A stretch of DNA of 64,000 nucleotides from Promethearchaeota archaeon (GCA_016933055.1 JAFGBS010000009.1:695590-759589), one strand, 5' to 3'; positions 19,548 through 28,735 are shown, counted from the first letter of the stretch. Made by a program: numbers and translations. The notes: generated by a model from the sequence alone, not told the origin.

Positions 19548-20138
19548 ATGAAAGAAGACCTTCTCCCCGAAATTAAGAATGGATTTTCGTTTTCTTGTCA
19601 AAAATGTGGAAGATGTTGTCAAGGCTATGGAGAAGGATTCGTGTTTCTCTACGATAAAGAACTGCTTAAAATCGCAAAAAGACTTAAAATTTCCGTGCAA
19701 GAGTGTGTAACAAAATACGTTGATGTCATAAACACTGAATACAAAATCCGAAATAGGAAACTGCAACCAACAAAAAAGAAAATATTTTTAAAATCTCTTG
19801 TATTGAAACAAGACTCAAAAGATGGTTCTTGCATATTTTTGAACCCTAAAACTCATTTATGCCAAATATATGGTGCAAGACCTTTTCAATGTCGCTCATG
19901 GCCTATGTGGCATCCATTAATGACCGATAAAACAGAATTACGAGAAGCGCAAGAAAAATGCTCAGGATTTCAGTCTAAGGATGGCTTTATCTCACGATCT
20001 CAAATTCTCAATAGTCTAGAAGCGGAATTAAAAATTGAGTATACATTTGTAAAAACTATGAGGAAAAACGGGAACGATATTCGAAAGACATTCAAATTCT
20101 TAAAAAATACTCAATTTACAGATAATATTGCCGTGTGA
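19548..20138 (+). CDS. YkgJ-type Fe-S/zinc cysteine-cluster protein
   Basis: The N-terminus holds the family signature FSCQKCGRCCQGYGEGF (CxxCxxCC). A second set follows, CIFLNPKTHLCQIYGARPFQCRSWP, the conserved Cys/Arg-Pro pattern of the CxxCxxCC family. These proteins probably bind an iron-sulfur cluster or zinc; the biochemical role is not settled. Length (196) fits. ATG 19548 is preceded by AGGGTGAAATC. A hairpin lies 3 nt past the stop, suggesting the transcript ends there. Confidence 0.8.
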   Translation: MKEDLLPEIKNGFSFSCQKCGRCCQGYGEGFVFLYDKELLKIAKRLKISVQECVTKYVDVINTEYKIRNRKLQPTKKKIFLKSLVLKQDSKDGSCIFLNPKTHLCQIYGARPFQCRSWPMWHPLMTDKTELREAQEKCSGFQSKDGFISRSQILNSLEAELKIEYTFVKTMRKNGNDIRKTFKFLKNTQFTDNIAV

Positions 20139-20140
20139 GG

Positions 20141-20182
20141 GGTGGTTTTTGCCTCATAATTATACATTAACAAAAAACCACC
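20141..20182 (+). terminator. Long hairpin after the cysteine-cluster gene
   Basis: GGTGGTTTTTG (20141-20151) pairs with CAAAAAACCACC (20171-20182), with a single extra A. It starts 3 nt after the stop at 20138 and lies about 97 nt before the methyltransferase start. The position suggests a 3' end structure, though archaeal termination usually relies on T-runs, so the role is uncertain. Confidence 0.45.
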
Positions 20183-20278
20183 AAAATTGTGATTCCATTA
20201 AGATATATTAAATAATGACCAACGACAGAAAATATAAGTGTAACACGACAAATCGTGAATTAGGAGGAAAATTCAATC

Positions 20279-20944
20279 ATCAGTGATAAAAAATCTTCTC
20301 CCTTTGATGACCTTGCGGAAAGATATGACCGATGGTTTACCAAAGAGGGGAAGATTATATACGCAATCGAGCTACTTGCTTTTAAATCCATAGTCCAGCA
20401 GTTACCAAGACCATGGCTTGAGATAGGGGTAGGTAGTGGTCGTTTTGCCCAAGCCTTGGGGATACCTACGGGTATAGACCCCTCCACTAAATTGCTTAAG
20501 ATGGCTAAGAATCGAGGAATAAATGTGCAATATGGTAAGGGTGAGGATAAAATATTTCCTAAATCTTCGTTTGGGACAATTTTTCTCATCGTAACTCTCT
20601 GCTTTCTTAGTTCACCTAAGAAAACTTTTACCGAAATTCACCGAATCCTTCATCCGGACGGAAAGGTTGTCATTGGTCTGGTAACATTAGAAAGTGCTTG
20701 GGGACAGTTGTATGAGAAACAAAAAAGAAAAGGGCATCCATTCTATAGTTATGCAAATTTTTTTACATATGACGAAATCTTAGAGATTTTGCGAGAAACG
20801 GGATTTATAATTGACAAGACTACATTAACACTATTCCAAAAACCGAATAATGTGGTGAATATAGAATACCCGCGTGAAGGTTATCATTCGGATGCTGGTT
20901 TTACGATAATTGTTGCTAAAAAACAAAACTTGACTAAATCGTAG
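20279..20944 (+). CDS. SAM-dependent methyltransferase (class I) with apparent ATC start
   Basis: A Rossmann-fold methyltransferase: FDDLAERYDRWF near the N-terminus, the SAM-binding motif LEIGVGSGRFAQALG, then GIDPSTKLLKMAK, IFLIVTLCFLSSP and EIHRILHPDGKVVIG, as in the Methyltransf_11 group. No ATG, GTG or TTG precedes the SAM motif in frame. The best start is the codon at 20279, read ATC SDKKSSPFDD: it sits 11 nt after a perfect AGGAGG (20262-20267), and an ATG there would give MSDKKSS. Either ATC is used as a rare initiator or one base is wrong or mutated. Starting at TTG 20456 would delete the SAM site. Substrate unknown. Confidence 0.78.
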   Translation: MSDKKSSPFDDLAERYDRWFTKEGKIIYAIELLAFKSIVQQLPRPWLEIGVGSGRFAQALGIPTGIDPSTKLLKMAKNRGINVQYGKGEDKIFPKSSFGTIFLIVTLCFLSSPKKTFTEIHRILHPDGKVVIGLVTLESAWGQLYEKQKRKGHPFYSYANFFTYDEILEILRETGFIIDKTTLTLFQKPNNVVNIEYPREGYHSDAGFTIIVAKKQNLTKS

Positions 20945-21089
20945 ACATTAAAGCAAGATTACATACTTTCTAGATACAGATTTCAAATACTGCTTAATAG
21001 TACCCAAATAATACAGATTACTATTTTTCAACAATATTTAATACACTATAGCGACTTGGTTTACATGTACTCAGACAAGATGGATTAAC

Positions 21090-22337
21090 ATGCCGAAATA
21101 CGATTTTTTCATTGGAGAAGCTTTACTTGGTGAAGGTGTGGATGTAGCGCACGTAGACTTGATGATCGGTTCAAAAGCAGGACCCGTAGGCAGTGCCTTC
21201 GCAAATTCTCTCTCACAATTGTCCCAAGGTCACACACCTTTGTTAGCATGCATTCGACCCAATCTCATAACTAAACCAGCAACTGTGATCATTCCAAAAG
21301 TAACATTGAAGACACTAGAAGACACAGATAAAATATTTGGTCCTGCTCAAACAGCAGTCGCCCGAGCAGTAGCAGATTCTCTTGAAGAAGGAATTATTCC
21401 CGTAGACAAAGTAGATGATTGGGTTATATGTGCATCTGTATTTATACATCCCAAAGCAGAAGATTACCGAAAAATCTATAATTATAATTATGGAGCAACA
21501 AAACTAGCCATTCGTCGTGCACTGAAGAAATCTCCCTCGGTGGAAAAATTGTTTTATGATAAGGATCGTGCTAAACATCCGATTGCAAAAATTCGTGTCC
21601 CCCGATTATGGAGACCTCCTTATTTGCAAATTGCACTAGATCAACCCTCTTATCCCTATCACGAAAAATTACTCAAGCAAATTCCTACTTCCGATCGTAT
21701 CATCCTAGAAGTAGGCACTCCCTTACTAAAAAAGGAGGGAATTGGAGTTGTGAAAAGATTAAGGGAGATCGTACCAGAAGCGTTTATAGTTGCAGATCTA
21801 AAAACTTTGGATGTTGGTAAATTAGAAGTTGATTTTGCATTTGATTCCACAGCAGATGCGGCTGTATGTTCAGGTCTAGCCTCACCGGATAGTATAAATA
21901 AATTCATTATGGAAGCTCAAAGATTGGGGATCTATGCTTTTTTGGATATGATGGAAGTAAACAATGTTACTGCAAAACTCAATAAGCTCAAGGAGATTCC
22001 CGATGTTATAATTCTTCATAAAGGTATCGATACAGAAGCGACCAAAGAAGATCCTAAGCAACGATGGGCAGCTATTCCAGAAATTAAGGAACATTATAAA
22101 AGTAAAAAATACATTAGTGGAAAAGATCGTGTATTAATTGCAGTTGCGGGAGGAATAACGGATCTAACAGGAAAGTATGCGCTTGAGATGGGAGCAGATA
22201 TTTTGATTGTCGGTCGATATATCACCAGTGCAAAAGACCCAAAACGAGCTGTGCGCAATCTCTTAAATATAATACCTGGAGATAGTGACATTGATCTGAA
22301 ACGAGTTCATTCTGACGACGACGAAAAAAATGGGTAA
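21090..22337 (+). CDS. Bifunctional formaldehyde-activating enzyme / 3-hexulose-6-phosphate synthase (Fae-Hps)
   Basis: The N-terminal domain (about 1-165) is Fae: FFIGEALLGEGVDVAHVDLM with the active-site His, then GSKAGPVGSAFANSL and FGPAQTAVARAVAD. It condenses formaldehyde with tetrahydromethanopterin. The C-terminal domain (about 175-400) is Hps of the OMP-decarboxylase suprafamily, with FIVADLKTLDVGKLEVD (the DxK region) and VAGGITDLTGKYALEMGADI, IVGRYITSAKDP at the phosphate site. In archaea this fusion releases formaldehyde from hexulose phosphate while making ribulose 5-phosphate, and captures it on the C1 carrier. Length 415 fits the fusion. The gene is monocistronic. It connects with MtrH 4 kb away in the same C1 pathway. 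Confidence 0.92.
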   Translation: MPKYDFFIGEALLGEGVDVAHVDLMIGSKAGPVGSAFANSLSQLSQGHTPLLACIRPNLITKPATVIIPKVTLKTLEDTDKIFGPAQTAVARAVADSLEEGIIPVDKVDDWVICASVFIHPKAEDYRKIYNYNYGATKLAIRRALKKSPSVEKLFYDKDRAKHPIAKIRVPRLWRPPYLQIALDQPSYPYHEKLLKQIPTSDRIILEVGTPLLKKEGIGVVKRLREIVPEAFIVADLKTLDVGKLEVDFAFDSTADAAVCSGLASPDSINKFIMEAQRLGIYAFLDMMEVNNVTAKLNKLKEIPDVIILHKGIDTEATKEDPKQRWAAIPEIKEHYKSKKYISGKDRVLIAVAGGITDLTGKYALEMGADILIVGRYITSAKDPKRAVRNLLNIIPGDSDIDLKRVHSDDDEKNG

Positions 22338-22586
22338 AAAAAACTCCAGTTCCAGAATTCAAATCAATAATTTTTCTGTTTTCTTATGTTGTTGAGCTAA
22401 GTATATTAGATGAATCCCAATACATAACAAACCGATATAGAATAACAAATCAACCGCTATAGTTCTATTTATCGCTTTATATGTCTAAAAAAAGGTTGAA
22501 ATAATAAAAAAAGAGAGATTATCAAGGAATTATGGAATTGATTTCCAAATTCACGCTTTCAATTGGATTTTTCTCCTTTTCGGCGT

Positions 22587-25079
22587 TTATATGGGTCGCG
22601 AATTCGCTTGAAATACAGGTCCTATAATCTGGGAATACAAAGTGGCAAATCCTTCTTGTGTGGAAACCACAGCGATTATTTCATCCTCTACTTTGGAGAA
22701 AGGTGCTAAAATTACTTCCTCTGCGTCCTTGGTCACGGCAATGAAATTACCCGCCGATTTCATTTGACGGAATTGAATATTTCCCAGAGCCTTCATCCTA
22801 CCTATGATTGTCTCGAATTCAGGGGTCCAATGTGTAGTATAGAAGAATCGCGCAGCTTTACGAGTGTAAGCCATCTGACTCATCTGTTCCATGATCTTTG
22901 GCACTACTTGATGAGTAACCACAATAATCGAACTTTTAACTCTTGCGAGCATATCATTCACAAGTTCTATGATAGCAGGAAGTCCAATAACATGCCAGGT
23001 AGTAGCTTCTGGAACTTCAATGATGGATGCAGATGCGTGTAAAATATCACTTAATTTATCCTCATTATTAATGGCAATTTCAGTTGCTTCATCGATACCA
23101 TTCATGAATTGAAGAGTAAAATCAGCAATTGCATCTTTAGTATTTTGAATGTTTTCGTTTATTGTTCGGGTTAACGATTGTTGTAAAAATGATGCATTTT
23201 CTTGATATTTCGATTTGTGATCCTCCAACATAGCATGCAGTTTATCATTCAATTCCTTGCATTCATTTTGGAACAGATCAATTTCATCATTGAGGTATTT
23301 TTCTGATCGAGTTAAAGCTCCGTCATATTTTTCATTCTGTGTGGTTTTGACTTGATTTTTATCCGCTTCAAAGTTTTTTGCGTGTGCAACATTTTTCTCT
23401 TTGGTTGCATTCAGATGATTAGTTATATCCGTTATCTGTTGAGAGCTTTCTGTAGTTACCTTATTCTTTGCTATATTGTGGTCTTTGTCCATTTCACTAT
23501 ACCATTCAGCGACATTATTTTTCACTTCGTGGTTACTATCGTCATAATGACTTAGTGCATTCTTTAAATGACGGCTTATCGCTGCATCATATTCTGTATG
23601 ATGAGTCTCTAACGTACTCTGGGTAAGATCTTTAAGTTTAACGGTGGTGTCTTTGCAATGGTTAATATTTTTTGTAAAAGTAGCATCAATTTCTGCGGAT
23701 AAATCCGCTGCTAAACCTTCCATTTCAACATTTACAGAATCATGTGCCTTTTTATCCAGTTCATCAGTTTCTTCTTTTAATTTATCATTTTCTTTAGTAA
23801 GTATCTCTCGATTTTTCTCAGTGTACTCTGATGTACTAGCCGTAAAACCCTCCTTCACAGTTGTAGATAGTTTTCCTACACGTTCTCGGACTTCTTTATT
23901 CAATGCTTTCCATTCATTATGTTTTCCAATAAATAATGCCTTGAAAGCACTACCCCTTTTAGATAAATCATCAGAGAGTCCTGAGAGTTTGCTGGAAATA
24001 TCTGCTAAGTTATCGATTAACATGAGGGTATTTTCTTCAAAGCCACTCACATTTTGTGTTAATAAGGATTGAAGATTATCCGTAGTTGATTTGATATGAT
24101 CAGCTTGTTCATATAAGAGTTTGGTAATGGTTCGTTTTAATTCGTCAATAACATCATACATTCGAGCCATGTATTTGGCTAAAATCTCTTCTAGTGACGG
24201 TTTCAGGGCTTCTGCATGCTCTTTATGGAAATCAACATGCTCATCCAGTTGTTTTTTAATTTCGGTTTCTAATTTGCTAACTCTCTTGGCAAAATCCTTT
24301 AATAAGTCTGCAATAATCGAGTTAATACCATCTTTCGCTGATATTATACCTTCATCATAATTAGATACAAATCCATCAGCAATCCCTTTTAGTTGCTGAT
24401 TTAGATTGTCAATTATTGAATGAAGGTCTGTTTCTAATATCTTGGTTTTGGAAATATGCGATTCCGAAATATGATCCAATTTAATATTTAACGAGGTATT
24501 ATCTTCTGTAAACTTATTGGAATGATTGTCCCAAAGTGTAGATGCCTCTGTTTCTACTTCTCGTACATCTTTTTCAAGCTTTGCATAGGTGTCTCGAGCG
24601 GTGGTTGTAAACCTGTCTTTAGCTTTCTCAATCGCAGCCCGTTTTTCGGAATCATGTTCATCCGAACCTCTAAAGAATTCTTCGATTTGATTCTTTACAC
24701 GTTCATCAATCTCTTCCACTGAACCAGTACGAATGGATTCAAGATTATCAAAACGTTTTGATTGATCCTCCAGAACAGCATCCTTTATTTTCTCAATTTT
24801 TCCTCGGAACTTTTTCGATTCTTCAATTACTAAGGAAAAGTAGGGTTCAAGGGGGATATATCTGGACACAGATACTTCCGATTTAATTTCCTTAAGAAAT
24901 TTTTCCTCGCATAATTTATCTGTAATAGTTTTCACGAGCTCGTAATTCATTTCAAGATACGTTGCTATGAAACTAGCAGTTGCCTGGGGATTTCCAAGAT
25001 ATGCAATCAGCACATCGATCTCTTCTTCATTTAGTCCGTATTGACTAAAAATAGATCTTGTCTCTTCTTTTAGTGACAT
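22587..25079 (-). CDS. TrmB-like winged-helix protein with very long coiled coil
   Basis: Residues about 1-90 resemble a TrmB winged helix-turn-helix (YGLNEEEIDVLIAYLGNPQA, then ATYLEMNYELVKTITDKL). Residues about 85-690 are nearly unbroken charged heptad-like helix. Residues about 700-830 form a compact domain (WHVIGLPAIIELVNDML, SSIIVVTHQVVPKIM, ARFFYTTHWTPEFE, FIAVTKDAEEVILAP) resembling the effector end of TrmB regulators. Normal TrmB proteins are about 250-350 residues, so a coiled coil of roughly 600 residues separates the DNA-binding head from the sensor. There is no membrane segment. It could be a regulator, or a structural DNA or cytoskeletal tether. The start is ATG 25079; TTG 25085 is less likely. 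Confidence 0.75.
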   Translation of the reverse strand: MSLKEETRSIFSQYGLNEEEIDVLIAYLGNPQATASFIATYLEMNYELVKTITDKLCEEKFLKEIKSEVSVSRYIPLEPYFSLVIEESKKFRGKIEKIKDAVLEDQSKRFDNLESIRTGSVEEIDERVKNQIEEFFRGSDEHDSEKRAAIEKAKDRFTTTARDTYAKLEKDVREVETEASTLWDNHSNKFTEDNTSLNIKLDHISESHISKTKILETDLHSIIDNLNQQLKGIADGFVSNYDEGIISAKDGINSIIADLLKDFAKRVSKLETEIKKQLDEHVDFHKEHAEALKPSLEEILAKYMARMYDVIDELKRTITKLLYEQADHIKSTTDNLQSLLTQNVSGFEENTLMLIDNLADISSKLSGLSDDLSKRGSAFKALFIGKHNEWKALNKEVRERVGKLSTTVKEGFTASTSEYTEKNREILTKENDKLKEETDELDKKAHDSVNVEMEGLAADLSAEIDATFTKNINHCKDTTVKLKDLTQSTLETHHTEYDAAISRHLKNALSHYDDSNHEVKNNVAEWYSEMDKDHNIAKNKVTTESSQQITDITNHLNATKEKNVAHAKNFEADKNQVKTTQNEKYDGALTRSEKYLNDEIDLFQNECKELNDKLHAMLEDHKSKYQENASFLQQSLTRTINENIQNTKDAIADFTLQFMNGIDEATEIAINNEDKLSDILHASASIIEVPEATTWHVIGLPAIIELVNDMLARVKSSIIVVTHQVVPKIMEQMSQMAYTRKAARFFYTTHWTPEFETIIGRMKALGNIQFRQMKSAGNFIAVTKDAEEVILAPFSKVEDEIIAVVSTQEGFATLYSQIIGPVFQANSRPI

Positions 25080-25194
25080 GTTCAATATCGCCCATGTGTT
25101 TTTTAATAATGTAATTTTTTTGAAAGGCTAATAAATTTTTGATTCTACCTCGTTTTTAGAGTACTTCCTTAATAATAAATGATTAAGTTACTTA

Positions 25195-26220
25195 TTAAGA
25201 TTTAAATGTAAAATCCGTCTGTTCAAGGGTATTTTTATTTATAAAGTCTTCAAGTTCATGGATGGATTTTGGTAACCCAATTCTAACTCCCCAGCCTTCA
25301 ACTTCGAATGCAGAAAGTGCTGAAGCATATTTCGCGATTTTTTTTAAGGATAGATTGTTTAAGATACCATAAATAAAACCCGATGCAAAGGCATCTCCAG
25401 CACCAGTTGTATCGGAAACAGTGACTTTATATATCCCTGATTCAACAACTTGATCTCCGTCAATCAATCTCGATCCTTTAGAACCTAATGATACCGCCAT
25501 CTTCTTTAGACCCCATGAAAGCATTTTTTTAATTCCTTTAATTGTGGTATTTTCTCCAGTCAATTCTTGAATTTCTTCACTATTCATACAGGCAAAATCA
25601 GACTGTTTTACAAATCGGATCGCATCCTCATGTCTTTTCTTTATTATTGAAATAGAAGGACAAGCACATACAAACACATCATATTTTTTGGCATATTCAA
25701 TTGCTTTTTGGATTGCACCACAACTTTTTTCAGAGGTCAATGAGGTCCAAACGAGAATTTTGGCATCTTTTATCATTTCTTCCTTGACATATTCTGCATC
25801 TGCTAAATCCGCAGCACCTTTATAGACTAATATGGATCTGTCTTTTCCGTATCCGGTCATTAAAACGATTGATACGCCTGTTAAGTCCTCTTTAGTTCGC
25901 TTTACAAAAGATATATCGACTCCTCTACTACGTAAATCCTCTAATGATATATTTCCATTTTGGTCCATCCCAACTACTCCAAGATATCGCGTCTTCAATC
26001 CAATAGATGCCAGATCTGCGGCAACATTGCATGCAGAACCGCCGGGGACTATGTGCAATGAGTCCACATTAACTTTACTAGAATATTCGATAGCAGTATA
26101 TTTCTTAACCACTTCTTGAGAGTATGTCTCAAATCTCATAACGTCTTTAACTGCCATAATCAGATCTGCAGATGCACCTCCTATAGTGACAACATCAATC
26201 TGTTTTTTTGAGTTTTCCAT
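25195..26220 (-). CDS. PfkB-family sugar/nucleoside kinase
   Basis: A ribokinase-fold kinase with both signatures: GGSACNVAADLASIGLKTRY with GVVGMDQNG (PfkB motif 1) and DTTGAGDAFASGFIYG (motif 2, with the catalytic Asp of GAGD). The N-terminus GGASADLIMAV is typical. Substrate specificity cannot be assigned; ribokinase, nucleoside kinase and ADP-dependent-like members share these motifs. It lies 44 nt downstream of mtrH on the same strand with TTCCTCC-type ribosome binding sequence (GGAGGAA on the coding strand) before the ATG, so the two are probably co-transcribed. The pairing of a PfkB kinase with MtrH is unexplained. Confidence 0.83.
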   Translation of the reverse strand: MENSKKQIDVVTIGGASADLIMAVKDVMRFETYSQEVVKKYTAIEYSSKVNVDSLHIVPGGSACNVAADLASIGLKTRYLGVVGMDQNGNISLEDLRSRGVDISFVKRTKEDLTGVSIVLMTGYGKDRSILVYKGAADLADAEYVKEEMIKDAKILVWTSLTSEKSCGAIQKAIEYAKKYDVFVCACPSISIIKKRHEDAIRFVKQSDFACMNSEEIQELTGENTTIKGIKKMLSWGLKKMAVSLGSKGSRLIDGDQVVESGIYKVTVSDTTGAGDAFASGFIYGILNNLSLKKIAKYASALSAFEVEGWGVRIGLPKSIHELEDFINKNTLEQTDFTFKS

Positions 26221-26264
26221 GTGTATTCCTCCGATTAAGAATTTATAAAACTTAGTTCTATGAA

Positions 26265-27185
26265 TTATCTTAGCATTTTTTGAAAACTTGTGTACTCCGT
26301 GGATTTTTTCATAATTCTCTTGCGATAATAAGCATTAATGCTATCTAAGAGTGCGATACCTGGAAACACATTATCTGCTTGATTAATGCTTCCATACATT
26401 GCGAAATCAGCACCAGATCCCATTAAATAGGAAATAATCGCAGAATTTGTGCCTGTTTTACCCCTATCACCGAATAATTTCCAATTATCCCATTCGGATA
26501 ATGCATTAATCGGTGCACATCCAACAGGTAATTTCAATTCTTCTTTAATCTTCTTTATAGAACCTGCGGAGATCGCAATACTTGGAACATCTAACACTGC
26601 AACATCGATAATAAAATCTTGAATTCCTGCTAATTTCACTTTTTCTAACAATCCTGGATTTTCCGAATCGGTAGAAGTTAGCAACTCTACTTTTTGCTCT
26701 GGTTTTACTGCTCGTGAACCAAAACATAAAAGAACTGCATTTTTTACTCCAATGGTTTTAATTTTTGAACAATCTTCAAGCGTAGTCGCATTATCAATAC
26801 TATTATATACAGCACGCTCTCGATATCCTATTTCAATCAATTTTTCGATTGCATATATTCTAGATTCATCAGTAAGACCATCCACTAAAAAAGGAATTTC
26901 CGATTTCTCTGCAATATATTCGCAGTACTTTAGCAAAGCTTCCTTGAATGATCCTACAACATCAATGATTGCCGGAATCCCCGTTCTTTCAGAAAATTCT
27001 AAGAAGTTTTGGATTTGTTGTTCGGCTTTTTCTTTATCAAAAACACCAGATCGTTCATCTTTGACGATTTTGTGACCATGATAAAACATGGATCCTATTA
27101 AGACAAACGGAAACTCCGACGATTCTCCCCCTATCTTAATATTACCAATTTGAGCAACTTTTTGACCAGAATCTGTTTCAAACAT
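26265..27185 (-). CDS. mtrH: MtrH-family methyltransferase (tetrahydromethanopterin:corrinoid)
   Basis: MtrH moves the methyl group between methyl-tetrahydromethanopterin and a corrinoid protein. The family opening (VAQIGNIKIGGE, then IGSMFYHGHKIV), the FLVDGLTDESRIYAI region, AVLLCFGSRAVKPEQ and GCAPINALSEWDNWK are all present, and length (306) is standard. In methanogens MtrH belongs to the eight-subunit MtrA-H membrane complex; no other mtr genes are in the window. Stand-alone MtrH in non-methanogens, including Asgard archaea, is thought to work with separate corrinoid proteins and methylotrophy-type partners. The URO-D-fold genes at 7968 and 11622 are possible, unproven, partners. Confidence 0.9.
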   Translation of the reverse strand: MFETDSGQKVAQIGNIKIGGESSEFPFVLIGSMFYHGHKIVKDERSGVFDKEKAEQQIQNFLEFSERTGIPAIIDVVGSFKEALLKYCEYIAEKSEIPFLVDGLTDESRIYAIEKLIEIGYRERAVYNSIDNATTLEDCSKIKTIGVKNAVLLCFGSRAVKPEQKVELLTSTDSENPGLLEKVKLAGIQDFIIDVAVLDVPSIAISAGSIKKIKEELKLPVGCAPINALSEWDNWKLFGDRGKTGTNSAIISYLMGSGADFAMYGSINQADNVFPGIALLDSINAYYRKRIMKKSTEYTSFQKMLR

Positions 27186-27268
27186 AATACTTCAAAAATC
27201 ATATATACATAGCGATTAAAAAAATAGATAGAAAACTAAGATCGTTTATCTAATTCGACTTATGATGA

Positions 27269-27958
27269 TTATATTTTTACGGGAGTTTTCCGAATTTTTA
27301 AATTAATGAAAAATTGTTTCAATTCTCCGAGTGTCCAAATGATGGATATGATAAATTCTGGTATCCATCGGTGCATAAGTATGATAATAAGAGCTGCAAT
27401 AAAGGAACTAGCGGCCGAGATCGAGACATGAATGTCATCCCAATTCCACCCGTTATAATATAAACCAATTTGCAAAATCATTCTTGCTATATTCACTATG
27501 TAAAAGATCAAGGAAGACACTATTAAAGAAAGTAATTTCCTCCACCAGATAGTCTTATTCACTTTATCATTTTTTGAATGTGGAATCATCAATATTAATC
27601 CTGCAAAGATCGCAATAGCTTGTACTCCCGTGCACATAGTCGTGAACCCGATGTCTGCATATCCTACCACAGTGAATGAGTATCCTGAAATATCAATAGC
27701 GAATAATTCTCGTAAATTGTGAAATTTTGGAACGAAAGTATTTAATTCCCAGCCAAATGGCGCATCCTTTATTATTAAATTACCTAACCACACTGTTTGT
27801 TTCACTACCGGACCATGTGTCCAGAACCAGAAATATTTGGTCAGATAAAAAAACACAAAAGATAATATCGGAGCCATAATCCAAAATAGCAAAACCCTCC
27901 ATGCATCAAAATCATATTTATTCTCTTTGTATTCGATTTCCGTCACTGAATTCACCAA
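27269..27958 (-). CDS. Archaeosortase/exosortase-family membrane protein
   Basis: A 229-residue protein with several predicted transmembrane helices. It carries the catalytic pattern of exosortase/archaeosortase: Cys109 in TTMCTGVQAIAIFAG, Arg159 in VNIARMILQIG, and His177 in DDIHVSISAASSF. These enzymes cut a C-terminal tripartite sorting signal and transfer the surface protein to a lipid anchor. No obvious target protein with a sorting tail is in the window, and the subfamily is unclear. The frame opens with TTG then GTG (27955), the latter with AGGT 8 nt upstream; no ATG is available. It lies 83 nt upstream of mtrH on the same strand, but no functional link is evident. Confidence 0.75.
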   Translation of the reverse strand: MVNSVTEIEYKENKYDFDAWRVLLFWIMAPILSFVFFYLTKYFWFWTHGPVVKQTVWLGNLIIKDAPFGWELNTFVPKFHNLRELFAIDISGYSFTVVGYADIGFTTMCTGVQAIAIFAGLILMIPHSKNDKVNKTIWWRKLLSLIVSSLIFYIVNIARMILQIGLYYNGWNWDDIHVSISAASSFIAALIIILMHRWIPEFIISIIWTLGELKQFFINLKIRKTPVKI

Positions 27959-28147
27959 ATTGTACCTAATAATGCACTTTATGTGTTGTAGATTAAAAAA
28001 GCTATCAATTTAAGTTAATGAATTCTTCATTATTTGAAATAAGGTAGTATTTAAGTTGACTCAATTAGACTATAGTATCATTACTTGGAGTTAAATTTTT
28101 TAGGTGGGAATTTAACCACAATCCAAGAGACTTAAAAAGGAGAGCAA

Positions 28148-28735
28148 ATGGAATTGAGTAATAGTGATGAAAAAATAAAAGGAGCATTCCAGATAACTAA
28201 TATCGTTTCATCTGTATCCCTTAAAACTCATATAGACCTTGATCTCCTTGCAGAAAAATACCAAGAAGTCGAATATAATGTTAATAATTTCCCAGGTGTG
28301 AGAATTCGATTCTCCAAACCAAAATGTACTGCCTTGCTCTATGAAAATGGAGAGATGATCATAACTGGTATAAAAAAGACAGAATTTATTCCTGTTATAA
28401 TTTCCAAAGTGATAAACAACCTTAAGATCAACAATATTGTAGTTCCAGAGAAACCAAGTTGTAGAATCGTTAATATGGCTGTAAGTGGGCATCTTAAGAA
28501 GAGAATTGATCTGGATCTAGCCAGTGTAGTATTAGAACGTACTATTTATGAACCCGAAGTATTTCCTGGTTTAGTCCTACGCATAGATGATCCCCATAAA
28601 TGCGTATTTCTTTGCTTTTCTAATGGGAAATTTGTGGTTACGGGTTTAATAAAAAAAGATCAAATCAAAGAATCCGTAATTAGCTTTGGAAATCTCATTA
28701 AAAATAACGATCTATTTCTATTAGATGATGAGTAA
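28148..28735 (+). CDS. tbp: TATA-box binding protein (divergent)
   Basis: The two direct repeats of TBP are present: repeat 1 about 15-95 (ITNIVSSVSLKTHIDLDLL, NNFPGVRIRFSKPKC, MIITGIKK) and repeat 2 about 103-190 (RIVNMAVSGHLKKRIDLDL, YEPEVFPGLVLRIDDP, FVVTGLIKK). It ends with an acidic tail, LLDDE. The usual SSGK(I/M)VCTG is changed in both repeats (ENGEMIITG, SNGKFVVTG), so this may be a divergent paralog rather than the main TBP. Length (195) is normal. AAGGAG lies 6-8 nt before the ATG. Confidence 0.85.
   Translation: MELSNSDEKIKGAFQITNIVSSVSLKTHIDLDLLAEKYQEVEYNVNNFPGVRIRFSKPKCTALLYENGEMIITGIKKTEFIPVIISKVINNLKINNIVVPEKPSCRIVNMAVSGHLKKRIDLDLASVVLERTIYEPEVFPGLVLRIDDPHKCVFLCFSNGKFVVTGLIKKDQIKESVISFGNLIKNNDLFLLDDE

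Noticed and set aside
23644..24072. Antisense ORF in the coiled-coil gene
   Set aside because: Composition is the complement of coiled-coil codons; a common artefact.
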